Source: Gaiellasilicea sp963791905 | Lineage (GTDB): Bacteria; Actinomycetota; Thermoleophilia; Gaiellales; Gaiellaceae | Reading direction: 5' to 3' | DNA: 64,000 nt | Assembly: GCA_963791905.1 (NCBI GenBank) | Contig: CAWBTX010000008.1 | Coordinates: 15,378-79,377 of the forward strand | Shown: one piece after another, positions 17,324 through 23,884 of the stretch | How positions within the stretch are numbered: the first letter of the stretch is position 1 | Layout of the letters: the number at the start of each line of letters is the position of its first letter | Notes under the pieces: model-generated | Seen by the model: the letters and a program-made list of their open reading frames with translations, nothing else | What the model was told of the DNA's origin: nothing | Databases searched by the model: none | Program-made: the position numbers and the translations under genes

Positions 17324-18133
17324 CTAGCGGGCCGCGGCGGCAGGCACGTCCGCCACCTCGCCGTAGACGATCTTCCGCGCGTAGAGCCGGTCGCTCGCGG
17401 CTCCGTACAGGCTGAGCCCGTCGCGCGCGTCGTCCGGGAAGGTGGCCCAGCCGGTGCTGATGCGGGACTCGCCCGAGTGCGCGTCGTGGATCCGCTGGAC
17501 CGTGTCGCGGGTGTCGTTCGAGTCGAGGTCGATGAGGACGCCGAACTGCTCCTGGCTGATGCGGGCGACGTCTGCGCCCGGGTCGACCGACCTCGTCAGC
17601 CGGTCGCTGAAGTCGAGCAGGCGCTCGGTCGGGAGCGGATGGTCGTCCGGTGCGTGGATCTCGCAGAGAATGAGCGAGAACGGACGGTCCGCCTCCAGGC
17701 GGCGGTTGAGCGCGATCTCGAGGGCCCGCTGGTTCGGAAGGCCCGTCAGGAAGTCGCGTCGCGCGAGCAACCGCAGCTCCGCGGCGAGGTCGTGAGCCTG
17801 CTCGAGCAGTCGCCGGCCGCGCAGTGCGTAGTAGCCGGCCAGCACCCCGACGAGGACGAACGCGCACAGGCGGATGAGCGTGGCGGCGGTCGCGACCTCC
17901 GACGACGGCGTCGCCGGGTTCCACCAGATCCCGGTCGCGTACAGCCCTGCCGCGAGCAGTCCCGCGCCGGCGCCGCCGATCGGGCCGGTCGCCCGGGCGA
18001 CGAGGAGGATGGCGACGTAGTAGCCGTGGCCGATGCCGAGCCCCGGTTCCTCGAACAGCCGGAAGAGGACAAAGACGGCGGCGTAGGTCGCTGCCGCCAG
18101 GACGAGGAGCGCGCGCTGGTGTGACTTGAGCAC
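17324..18133 (-). CDS. Membrane-anchored GGDEF-like protein with degenerate active site
   Basis: 269 residues: about four transmembrane helices in residues 8-105, then a GGDEF-type fold (RRDFLTGLPNQRALEIALNRRL; FSLILCEIHAPDD). The catalytic signature expected after DVAR is RISQEQFGVLI, so the GG(D/E)EF loop is replaced by SQEQF. It therefore should not make cyclic-di-GMP; a binding or scaffold role is more likely. It starts 15 bp after the PilB/GspE ATPase stop, so the pair is an operon. That context suggests it communicates with the ATPase's N-terminal domain. Start ATG 18133 is clear. Confidence 0.85.
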   Translation of the reverse strand: MLKSHQRALLVLAAATYAAVFVLFRLFEEPGLGIGHGYYVAILLVARATGPIGGAGAGLLAAGLYATGIWWNPATPSSEVATAATLIRLCAFVLVGVLAGYYALRGRRLLEQAHDLAAELRLLARRDFLTGLPNQRALEIALNRRLEADRPFSLILCEIHAPDDHPLPTERLLDFSDRLTRSVDPGADVARISQEQFGVLIDLDSNDTRDTVQRIHDAHSGESRISTGWATFPDDARDGLSLYGAASDRLYARKIVYGEVADVPAAAAR

Positions 18134-18148
18134 TTGAATCGGAGGGCC

Positions 18149-19819
18149 CTAGCTCAGCCGGAGCCCGGTGACGCGCCGGATTTCCTCCGCCGAGGTGACT
18201 CCGGCGAGGGCGAGGCGCATGCCGTCGTCGCGCATCGTCGTCATGCCCTGCCGCACCGCAGCGGCGAAGATCTCTTCCGCGGAGCGCTCGACGAGCGCGC
18301 GGATCTCGCCCTGGACGGGCAGCACCTCGCGGAGCGCCACGCGTCCGCGGTAGCCCGTGCCGTGACAGGCGGCGCAGCCGACGGCTCGGTAGAGCTCTCC
18401 CTCGCCGACCGCCTCGCTCGGGGTGCGGCAGTCGACGCAGAGCCGGCGGGCGAGGCGCTGCGCAACGACGCAGTTGAGCGAACCCGCGACGAGAGACGGA
18501 TCGACGCCGAGGTCGCGCAGTCGCGCGATCGCGCCCGCCGCGTTGTGGGCGTGCAACGACGTCAGGACGAGATGCCCGGTCATCGCGGCGGTGATCGCCA
18601 TCGACGCCGCCTCCTCGTCGCGCAGCTCACCGACGAGCACGACGTCGGGGTCGCTGCGAAGGATCGTCCGCAGTCCGGTCGCGAAGGTGATCCCGGCGGC
18701 GATGTCCACCTGCATCTGGTTGACGCCTTCGAGCCTGTGCTCGATCGGGTCCTCGATCGTCAGCACCGCACGGTTCGGCCGGTTGAGGTGATCGAGCGCG
18801 CCGTACAGCGTCGCCGACTTGCCCGAGGCGCTCGGCCCGCACACGATCACGGCGCCGTAGGGCTGCTCGAGAGCGGTCGTGAATGCCTCCTCGGCCGACG
18901 GGCTCATGCCGAGGTCGGCGATCCGCGGCGCCCGGTCGCGCCGCGTGAGGATCCGCAGCGCGACGTGCTCGCCGTGCGCGGTCGGCATCGACACGATGCG
19001 GAGGTCGACCGGGTCTCCGCCGAAATGCGTCGACGCGCGGCCTTCCTGGGGCGACTCCCGGTTGGCGAGGTCGAGCCGGCCGAGCGCCTTGAGCCTGCTC
19101 GCGACCGCCGGCTGTGCATGGCCGGGCACGGTCGCGAGCTCGCGGACGACGCCGTCGACACGCACGCGGACGGACAGCTCGTTCGCCCCCGGCTCGAAGT
19201 GGATGTCCGAGGCGCCCTCCTCGAGCGCTCTCGTCAGCAGCGTGTTGACGAGATTGATCGTCGGCTCGCTGGAGGAGAGATCGCGGTCGTCCCTGGCGTG
19301 CGGCCCGCCTGCGGCATCCGCGCCGTCGCCCTCGAGGAGGAGCTGCAGCGCCGGGCGGTGGATGCGTGCCAGCGCCTGTTCGATCTGGGCGCGGACGGCG
19401 ACGGCGAGCCGGAAGCTCGTGCCGAGCGCGAGCCGAAGGTCGTCGGCTGCGGCGATGTTCGTCGGATCGCTGACAGCGAGCAGGAGAACGCCGTCGGAGA
19501 GGAAGCGAACCGGGATCGCCTCGTACCGCCGGGCGAGCGCCTCCGGCAGCTGCGCCACGGCATCGAGGTCGGGGGTGACGGCGTCGAGGTCGACGAAGTC
19601 GAGCTCGTACTGTTGCGCGAGCGCGCCCGCGATCACCTGCTCGGTGGTAAAGCCGAGCTCGACGAGGATCTCGCCCAGGCGCTTGCCGGTCGACTGCTTG
19701 ACCGCGAGCGCCTGCTCGAGCTGCTCGCTCCTGAGCACGCCCGCCTCGAGGAGAAGGCGGCCGAGTGGGACCCAGTTGAGGTCGGACGCAGCACCCAGCA
19801 CGATCGTCTCTATCGGCAC
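18149..19819 (-). CDS. PilB/GspE-type secretion or type IV pilus assembly ATPase
   Basis: About 556 residues from GTG 19819. The N-terminal MshEN-like domain has RLLLEAGVLRSEQLEQAL and RLGEILVELGFTTEQ, which in homologues binds cyclic-di-GMP. The ATPase core has Walker A GPSASGKSATLYG (Lys about 334; Ser instead of the usual Thr), Asp box TIEDPIEH, Walker B VVLVGELRDEEA and His box TSLHAHNAAGAIARL. A zinc-binding CVDC...CAACHGTGYRGR module is near the C terminus. An ATG at 19894 would start inside the upstream hairpin, so the later GTG is preferred. No pilin, GspF or prepilin peptidase gene is nearby. Confidence 0.9.
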   Translation of the reverse strand: MPIETIVLGAASDLNWVPLGRLLLEAGVLRSEQLEQALAVKQSTGKRLGEILVELGFTTEQVIAGALAQQYELDFVDLDAVTPDLDAVAQLPEALARRYEAIPVRFLSDGVLLLAVSDPTNIAAADDLRLALGTSFRLAVAVRAQIEQALARIHRPALQLLLEGDGADAAGGPHARDDRDLSSSEPTINLVNTLLTRALEEGASDIHFEPGANELSVRVRVDGVVRELATVPGHAQPAVASRLKALGRLDLANRESPQEGRASTHFGGDPVDLRIVSMPTAHGEHVALRILTRRDRAPRIADLGMSPSAEEAFTTALEQPYGAVIVCGPSASGKSATLYGALDHLNRPNRAVLTIEDPIEHRLEGVNQMQVDIAAGITFATGLRTILRSDPDVVLVGELRDEEAASMAITAAMTGHLVLTSLHAHNAAGAIARLRDLGVDPSLVAGSLNCVVAQRLARRLCVDCRTPSEAVGEGELYRAVGCAACHGTGYRGRVALREVLPVQGEIRALVERSAEEIFAAAVRQGMTTMRDDGMRLALAGVTSAEEIRRVTGLRLS

Positions 19820-19865
19820 ACACGAGCGGCGTTCTAGAGAGCGGGGAGAGGCTCCCAAACGCGCA

Positions 19866-19891
19866 ACGGGCGCCTCGAGTGAGGCGCCCGT
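19866..19891 (-). terminator. Terminator hairpin downstream of the tiny hydrophobic peptide gene
   Basis: A perfect 11-bp stem ACGGGCGCCTC / GAGGCGCCCGT with a 4-base loop (19877-19880). It lies about 25 bp beyond the stop of the small peptide and upstream of the ATPase start, so it separates the two genes. The run of T after it is short. Confidence 0.65.
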
Positions 19892-19916
19892 CAACCGGTC
19901 CTTCGGCGTCAGTGGG

Positions 19917-19983
19917 TTAGAAGAGCAAGATCAGCAAGATGATGACGAGAATGAGCACTGAGCAGTCCGCCACCGATGTACAT
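19917..19983 (-). CDS. Tiny single-span membrane peptide, one apparent frameshift
   Basis: AAGGAGGAATCC precedes ATG 19983 with near-ideal spacing. As printed, the frame reads MYIGGGLLS and then turns polar. Removing one base near 19959 restores VLILVIILLILLF followed by a stop at 19917, a peptide of about 22 residues of which 14 are aliphatic. Short actinobacterial peptides beginning with an MYIGGG-like motif plus one hydrophobic helix are known to me as unannotated or hypothetical genes. Its own terminator follows. Function unknown; it could insert into the membrane and assist or regulate a neighbour. Confidence 0.5.
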
Positions 19984-20063
19984 GGATTCCTCCTTGTGGC
20001 TTGCGTGGAGAAAACGGCGCGCGCCGGGAATCGGTTACGGCTGCCGCTAGCATGGGCGCTCGC

Positions 20064-20134
20064 GGCGCCGTGGCCGAGTGGTTAGGCAGAGGCCTGCAAA
20101 GCCTCGTACAGCGGTTCGAGTCCGCTCGGCGCCT
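20064..20134 (+). tRNA. tRNA-Cys (GCA)
   Basis: A 71-nt cloverleaf. The acceptor stem GGCGCCG (20064-20070) pairs with CGGCGCC (20127-20133), discriminator U at 20134. The D arm is GGCCGAGTGGTTAGGCA; the anticodon stem is GAGGC/GCCTC (20089-20093 / 20101-20105) with loop CTGCAAA, giving anticodon GCA (20096-20098). The T arm is AGCGG-TTCGAGT-CCGCT. CCA is not encoded. A TAGCAT sequence at 20048-20053 could be its -10. Confidence 0.97.
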
Positions 20135-20160
20135 TGGACCGCTAGAGACCAAGCCGTCGG

Positions 20161-21000
20161 CTATGCGGGCGCGACGGCGGGTGTCCAGATCCCGGTGACG
20201 GCGGCGTTTCGCGCGTAGTCGGCGAAGTCCCGCGGCTCTCGGCCGAGGGCCCGCTGCACGCCGTCCGCCAGGTGGGCGTTGCGCCCGTCGAGCACCTCCT
20301 CGAAGAGGTAGACGAGGAGCTCGATCCATTCGTTCGGCACCGCCTGCTCCTCCAGCCCGGCGGCGAACTCCTGGATCGACACCGGCTCGTAGCGGACCTC
20401 CCTGCCCGTCTCCTGCGCGATCTCACCGACGGCGTCGGCGAAGGTCAACAGGCGGGGGCCGGTCAGCTCGTAGACCTCGCCCACATGGCCGTCCTCGGTC
20501 AGCGCGGCGACCGCGACATCGGCGATGTCATCGGCGTCGACGAACGGCTCGGGCGTGTTCCCCGCCGGGAGCGCGAGCTCACCCGCGAGCAGACCATCCA
20601 GGAAGTAGCTCTCGCTGAAGTTCTGGCTGAACCAGGTCGAGGCCAGAGTCGTCACCTCGGCGCCCGAACCCCGAACCGCCTGCGCCGCCTGCTCGGCTTC
20701 GGGCTCGCCGCGTCCGGAGAGGTGGACAAGCCGCGGAATGCCGTTCGCGACGGCGAGGTCCGCGAAGGAGCCGAGGATCTCCGCGGCGCCCGGGAGGGCG
20801 TCGAGGTAATGCTGCACGTAGACGGACCCGACGCCCTGAAGCGCCGGCGCCCACGTGTCCCGGTCGTCCCAGTCGAACGGCGGTTCCCCCGAGCGCACGC
20901 CCGCGCGCGTCGGGATCCCACGTGCCACGAGCCGCTCGACCACTCGACGGCCGGTCTTGCCCGTGCTGCCCAGGACGAGGATTGGCTTCTCGGGTGACAT
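20161..21000 (-). CDS. NmrA-like NAD(P)-binding oxidoreductase
   Basis: 279 residues, atypical short-chain dehydrogenase. The N-terminal Rossmann motif LVLGSTGKTGRRVVERLVARG is at about residues 8-28; FADLAVANGIPRLVHLSGRG and the substrate-side STWFSQNFSESYFLDGL follow. NmrA/NAD-sensing and quinone-oxidoreductase-like members share this layout without the YxxxK dyad. It is probably soluble, redox- or stress-linked. An AAGGAGGACAC ribosome site precedes ATG 21000. It is divergent from an AraC-type regulator; shared operator boxes in the gap make it the likely target of that regulator. Confidence 0.88.
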   Translation of the reverse strand: MSPEKPILVLGSTGKTGRRVVERLVARGIPTRAGVRSGEPPFDWDDRDTWAPALQGVGSVYVQHYLDALPGAAEILGSFADLAVANGIPRLVHLSGRGEPEAEQAAQAVRGSGAEVTTLASTWFSQNFSESYFLDGLLAGELALPAGNTPEPFVDADDIADVAVAALTEDGHVGEVYELTGPRLLTFADAVGEIAQETGREVRYEPVSIQEFAAGLEEQAVPNEWIELLVYLFEEVLDGRNAHLADGVQRALGREPRDFADYARNAAVTGIWTPAVAPA

Positions 21001-21025
21001 GTGTCCTCCTTCTCGATTTGCCTTT

Positions 21026-21037
21026 CGTCCAGTATTG
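21026..21037. promoter_or_regulatory. Operator-like box CGTCCAGTATTG over the oxidoreductase -10
   Basis: This 12-mer matches CAACACTGGACG (21095-21106) as an inverted repeat at 11 of 12 positions; the outer flanks TTCTCGAT (21010-21017) and ATCGAGAA (21107-21114) are also complementary. It covers the predicted -10 of the leftward promoter, a position suited to repression. Confidence 0.5.
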
Positions 21038-21059
21038 CGTCCTCATGCGGGACTGTCTA
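21031..21059 (-). promoter_or_regulatory. Sigma-70-type promoter of the NmrA-like gene
   Basis: On the minus strand TAGACA (21054-21059) and AATACT (21031-21036) are separated by 17 bp, matching TTGACA/TATAAT at 5 and 4 of 6 positions. The transcript would start near 21024, about 24 nt before ATG 21000 and its ribosome site. Confidence 0.5.
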
Positions 21060-21088
21060 TGATTAGAAGGCGCCAATTCATGCTCAAA

Positions 21089-21106
21089 CGTCCACAACAC
21101 TGGACG
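21089..21106. promoter_or_regulatory. Palindromic operator CGTCCA-N6-TGGACG before the AraC-type gene
   Basis: A perfect 6-6-6 inverted repeat. Its right half, TGGACG, is also the candidate -35 of the rightward promoter, so a dimer bound here would block or reposition RNA polymerase. CGTCCA recurs at 21026-21031, giving three boxes in 81 bp. Confidence 0.55.
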
Positions 21107-21129
21107 ATCGAGAAGCGAGCACGCATACT
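21101..21129 (+). promoter_or_regulatory. Promoter of the AraC-type gene, probably leaderless
   Basis: TGGACG (21101-21106) and CATACT (21124-21129) are 17 bp apart, each matching consensus at 4 of 6. The -10 ends 6 bp before ATG 21136, so the mRNA would begin at or next to the start codon; no ribosome site precedes it. Confidence 0.4.
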
Positions 21130-21135
21130 GGAGCG

Positions 21136-22086
21136 ATGAGCTCGCCGGACACATGGGCGCACACTGATCCGCTCGGCCAGGCGCTCCACCTCCTCCGCAT
21201 GAACGGCGCCTTCTACGCCCGCTCGGAACTGACCGCGGAGTGGGGCCTGACGCTGCCGCCGCTCGAGGACCATCTCTGGTTCCACGTCGTGACGGCGGGC
21301 GGAGGGTGGCTCGAGACGGACGGAGCAGAGGCAACGTTTCTGCGGCTCGGGGATCTCGCGGTCGTGCCCCACGGACGGGGCCACACTCTCCGGAGTGCAC
21401 CGGGCGTTCCCGCGCCCGGGATTCTCGACCTCGAGCGGGAGCAAGTGAGCGACCGATACGAGATCCTCGTGCACGGTGAGGGCGGAGCGCGGACGACGCT
21501 GGTTTGCGGCGCGGTCCGCTTCGACCATCCGGCGGCCCGCAACCTCGTCGCCTCGCTCCCGGCGACGATCCATGTGGAGGCGTCGAGCTCGCCGCAGGCC
21601 GAGTGGCTGCAGAGCACCCTGCGGCTGATGGCGGCGGAGGCAAGGGAGCTGCTACCGGGCGGCGGGGAGGTGGTCACGCGGCTCGCCGACATCCTCGTCA
21701 TCCAGGCGATCCGCTCGTGGATCGAGACCGATCCGGCTGCGCGTTTGGGCTGGCTCGGCGCGCTCCAGGACCGGCAGATCGGCCGTGCGATCTCCCTGAT
21801 CCACCGCGAGCCGGCGCGGGAGTGGACCGTTGCCTCGCTCGCGCGGGAGATCGCGATGTCGCGCTCGGCGCTTGCGGCGCGCTTCACGGAGCTGGTGGGC
21901 GAGCCAGTCATGCAGTACGTGACCCGCTGGCGCATGCACCTCGCGCTCACCGCCCTCCGCGAGGAGGGAGTCACGGTCGGGGAGCTCGCAAACCGCCTCG
22001 GCTACCGGTCGGAAGCGGCGTTCAGCCGGGCGTTCAAGCGCGTCATCGGCGTCCCGCCCGGGGCTGTGCGACGGTCAGTGGCCTGA
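21136..22086 (+). CDS. AraC-family transcriptional regulator with cupin domain
   Basis: 316 residues. The N-terminal cupin sensor occupies about 10-190 (DHLWFHVVTAGGGWLETDG; LGDLAVVPHGRGHTL). Two C-terminal helix-turn-helices are in about 215-312 (WTVASLAREIAMSRSALAARFTELVG; VTVGELANRLGYRSEAAFSRAFKR). The first ~195 residues resemble the cupin_6 type often found beside NAD(P)-dependent oxidoreductases. It likely controls itself and the divergent NmrA-like gene through the CGTCCA boxes. The ligand is unknown. ATG 21136 has no Shine-Dalgarno, consistent with leaderless translation. Confidence 0.92.
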   Translation: MSSPDTWAHTDPLGQALHLLRMNGAFYARSELTAEWGLTLPPLEDHLWFHVVTAGGGWLETDGAEATFLRLGDLAVVPHGRGHTLRSAPGVPAPGILDLEREQVSDRYEILVHGEGGARTTLVCGAVRFDHPAARNLVASLPATIHVEASSSPQAEWLQSTLRLMAAEARELLPGGGEVVTRLADILVIQAIRSWIETDPAARLGWLGALQDRQIGRAISLIHREPAREWTVASLAREIAMSRSALAARFTELVGEPVMQYVTRWRMHLALTALREEGVTVGELANRLGYRSEAAFSRAFKRVIGVPPGAVRRSVA

Positions 22087-22112
22087 CGGGCCTGCTCGGC
22101 GCCTTCCTTGCG

Positions 22113-22259
22113 CTAGCTCTCCGGATACCGGACGCGATAGCGGAGGTGCGTGACCTCCAGGCCCTGCTCGGCTGACAGCCGCCCTTCGAAGCCCGTCTCG
22201 CCCGGTCCGGAGATGTATCCGTCCAGCGACATGCTCGGCCCGGTGAAGACCTTGCTCAT
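22113..22259 (-). pseudogene. Internally deleted dihydrofolate reductase/RibD-C family remnant
   Basis: A 48-codon open frame. It begins exactly like full-length family members (MSKVFTGPSMSLDGYISGPG, with a GGAGGAC ribosome site upstream) and ends like them (VTHLRYRVRYPES), but only about ten residues separate the two ends. Family proteins are about 180-200 residues, so roughly 130-140 residues are missing without loss of frame. It lies between the AraC-type and LuxR-type genes. The protein cannot form the reductase fold. Either a clean in-frame deletion in the organism or an assembly collapse would explain it. Confidence 0.7.
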
Positions 22260-22347
22260 GTCGTCCTCCGTCGGTGTCGGTGTCGGTCCCTTCGTCTGCT
22301 CAGACGCCCCGCCGGAGCACAACTCATCGGTGCTTCCGGCCGTCGGC

Positions 22348-23163
22348 CTACCGGTCTTCTCGAGGTGTGTCGAGCGGGTGGCCCTGGTCGAGCCGGACGC
22401 CGGCGGCAGCCGCCGTGCGATTCGCCGCGCCGAGCTTGGCGTAGATGTTGTCGAGGTGCTTCTTGACGGTGCCGCGAGCGATCACGAGCTCGGCCGCGAT
22501 CTCGGCGTTCGAGGCGCCCGCCGCCGCCAGGGTCAGGACCTCGCGCTCGCGCTTGGTCAGGCCGTTCGACTCACGTTGCCGTTCGTCGTGGAGGGCCACG
22601 ACGCGATCGAGGAACGACCGCACGACCTCGAGTGCGTAGCGGTCCTGCACGGAGAAGTCGCCCGAGCCTCGCGTGCAGCCGAAGTCGACGGCTCGCTCGC
22701 GCGCCACGCGGATGCGAATGCTGAGCGACGACTCGATGTCGAATGGCTTGAAGAACTCGCTGTAGATCTGCAGCCGGCGCAGCGAGCGCCGCGGGAGGAA
22801 GTCCGACAGCCGCAGCGCGCTGCCGTCGCCGGTCGCGTCCCGATACGCGAGCAGTGGGTGCTGCTCGTAGAGCTGCCACCACCGTTCCTGCCCGCTGGCG
22901 TACGCGGCATCGACGCGGTGATCCGTCGACAGCATTGCGTTGCGACGGTCGGCGTAGTCGCAGTCCGCGCGCCAGACCGAGTCGCAGCCGATCACATCGG
23001 GCAGACCCGCGAGAAGGGTCGACGTCAGTCCGCCGCCGCCTCCACGAGCGACCGACGCGAGAGCGGCCAGCAACTCGCCGAGTGCGCGACCTGTCGAGGG
23101 GCGCAGACGGATCGAGCGGTCTTCCGCCCCGTGTGCATGGACGGCTCCCTGCGTGTGGTGCAC
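22348..23163 (-). CDS. LuxR-family transcriptional regulator
   Basis: 271 residues. A C-terminal LuxR helix-turn-helix is at about 200-255 (LTKREREVLTLAAAGASNAEIAAEL, ARGTVKKHLDNIYAKLGAANRT). The N-terminal ~190 residues (DSVWRADCDYADRRNAML; SEFFKPFDIESSLSIRIRV) resemble a GAF/PAS-like sensor seen in orphan LuxR regulators rather than an acyl-homoserine-lactone domain or a phosphoreceiver. The start at 23163 is the longest; later starts are possible. It is divergent from the exported protein at 23258, which could be a target. Confidence 0.85.
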   Translation of the reverse strand: MHHTQGAVHAHGAEDRSIRLRPSTGRALGELLAALASVARGGGGGLTSTLLAGLPDVIGCDSVWRADCDYADRRNAMLSTDHRVDAAYASGQERWWQLYEQHPLLAYRDATGDGSALRLSDFLPRRSLRRLQIYSEFFKPFDIESSLSIRIRVARERAVDFGCTRGSGDFSVQDRYALEVVRSFLDRVVALHDERQRESNGLTKREREVLTLAAAGASNAEIAAELVIARGTVKKHLDNIYAKLGAANRTAAAAGVRLDQGHPLDTPREDR

Positions 23164-23257
23164 CTCACTTCAAAGATACGCCGGTCGGCGTATTGCGGCG
23201 AGTCACCGACGTTGCTGCCATGGAGCCGTGGAAGGCACTGACCAGGGGAGGTCGACG

Positions 23258-23884
23258 ATGTTCGCACTACATACTCGACGACTCGCGCGCTCCGTTGCCG
23301 CGATCGTCGCCTCGATCGGGATGGGCGTGGCCGCCGCGTCCGCAGGCGCCGGCTCGGCGTCGGGGGACCACGTTGCCGCAGTCGTGACGGGAGCCGCCGG
23401 GGGTGTCTTGACCGATCCCGACGGGAACGAGTTCTCGTTCAGGTCGTTCTTCGTACGCGCCGTCCTCGGCGGCAACGGCGAAGCGACGGGCAGGGTCCGC
23501 TTCGTGTGGCGAGGCTCGTTCCCCGCGGTCTGGGGAGACCCGGTCTGCGAGGGCACGTGCGACGCGATCATCCTCGACGGTGCCGTTCAGTCAGGCTCGA
23601 TTGCCGCCGACGGGACGGTGACGCTGTCGGGGACCGCACGAGAGGTCGATACGAGGCAGGGCAAGGTCGTGTTCGACTCGGGTTTCGACGAGCCGTTCTC
23701 CATCACCGTCGGCGGGTCGCTGGGCCCGGACAACTTCATCCTGCAGTGGTGCCTCTTGCCGGAGTTCGCGATCGCCGCCTCGATCAGGGTCACGGCGCTC
23801 GGTGCCGGCCAGGATCAGAGCAGCGTCATTCGTACTGAAGAGCCCGCAGCGGATCGAGCTTCGCCGCGCGGCGCGCAGGGGTGA
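23258..23884 (+). CDS. Exported protein of unknown function
   Basis: 208 residues. Sec-type signal peptide of about 33 residues (basic FALHTRRLARS, then AAIVASIGMGVAAASAGAGSA). The mature part is beta-rich with two cysteines in DPVCEGTCDAIILDGAV, and a further Cys near the end; no family recognised. GGGGAGG precedes ATG 23258, rejecting longer starts. Its last ~60 bp overlap the 3' end of the convergent permease gene, and the polar C-terminal tail encoded there may be incidental. Similar to the exported protein at 29124-29627 only in general character. Confidence 0.6.
   Translation: MFALHTRRLARSVAAIVASIGMGVAAASAGAGSASGDHVAAVVTGAAGGVLTDPDGNEFSFRSFFVRAVLGGNGEATGRVRFVWRGSFPAVWGDPVCEGTCDAIILDGAVQSGSIAADGTVTLSGTAREVDTRQGKVVFDSGFDEPFSITVGGSLGPDNFILQWCLLPEFAIAASIRVTALGAGQDQSSVIRTEEPAADRASPRGAQG

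Noticed and set aside
17324..19983. A complete type IV pilus or type II secretion locus
   Set aside because: Only the assembly ATPase is present; no pilin, PilC, PilD or minor pilins in the window.
22113..22259. An intact small gene encoding a 48-residue protein
   Set aside because: Its two ends match the termini of a much longer enzyme family, which is better explained as a deletion remnant.
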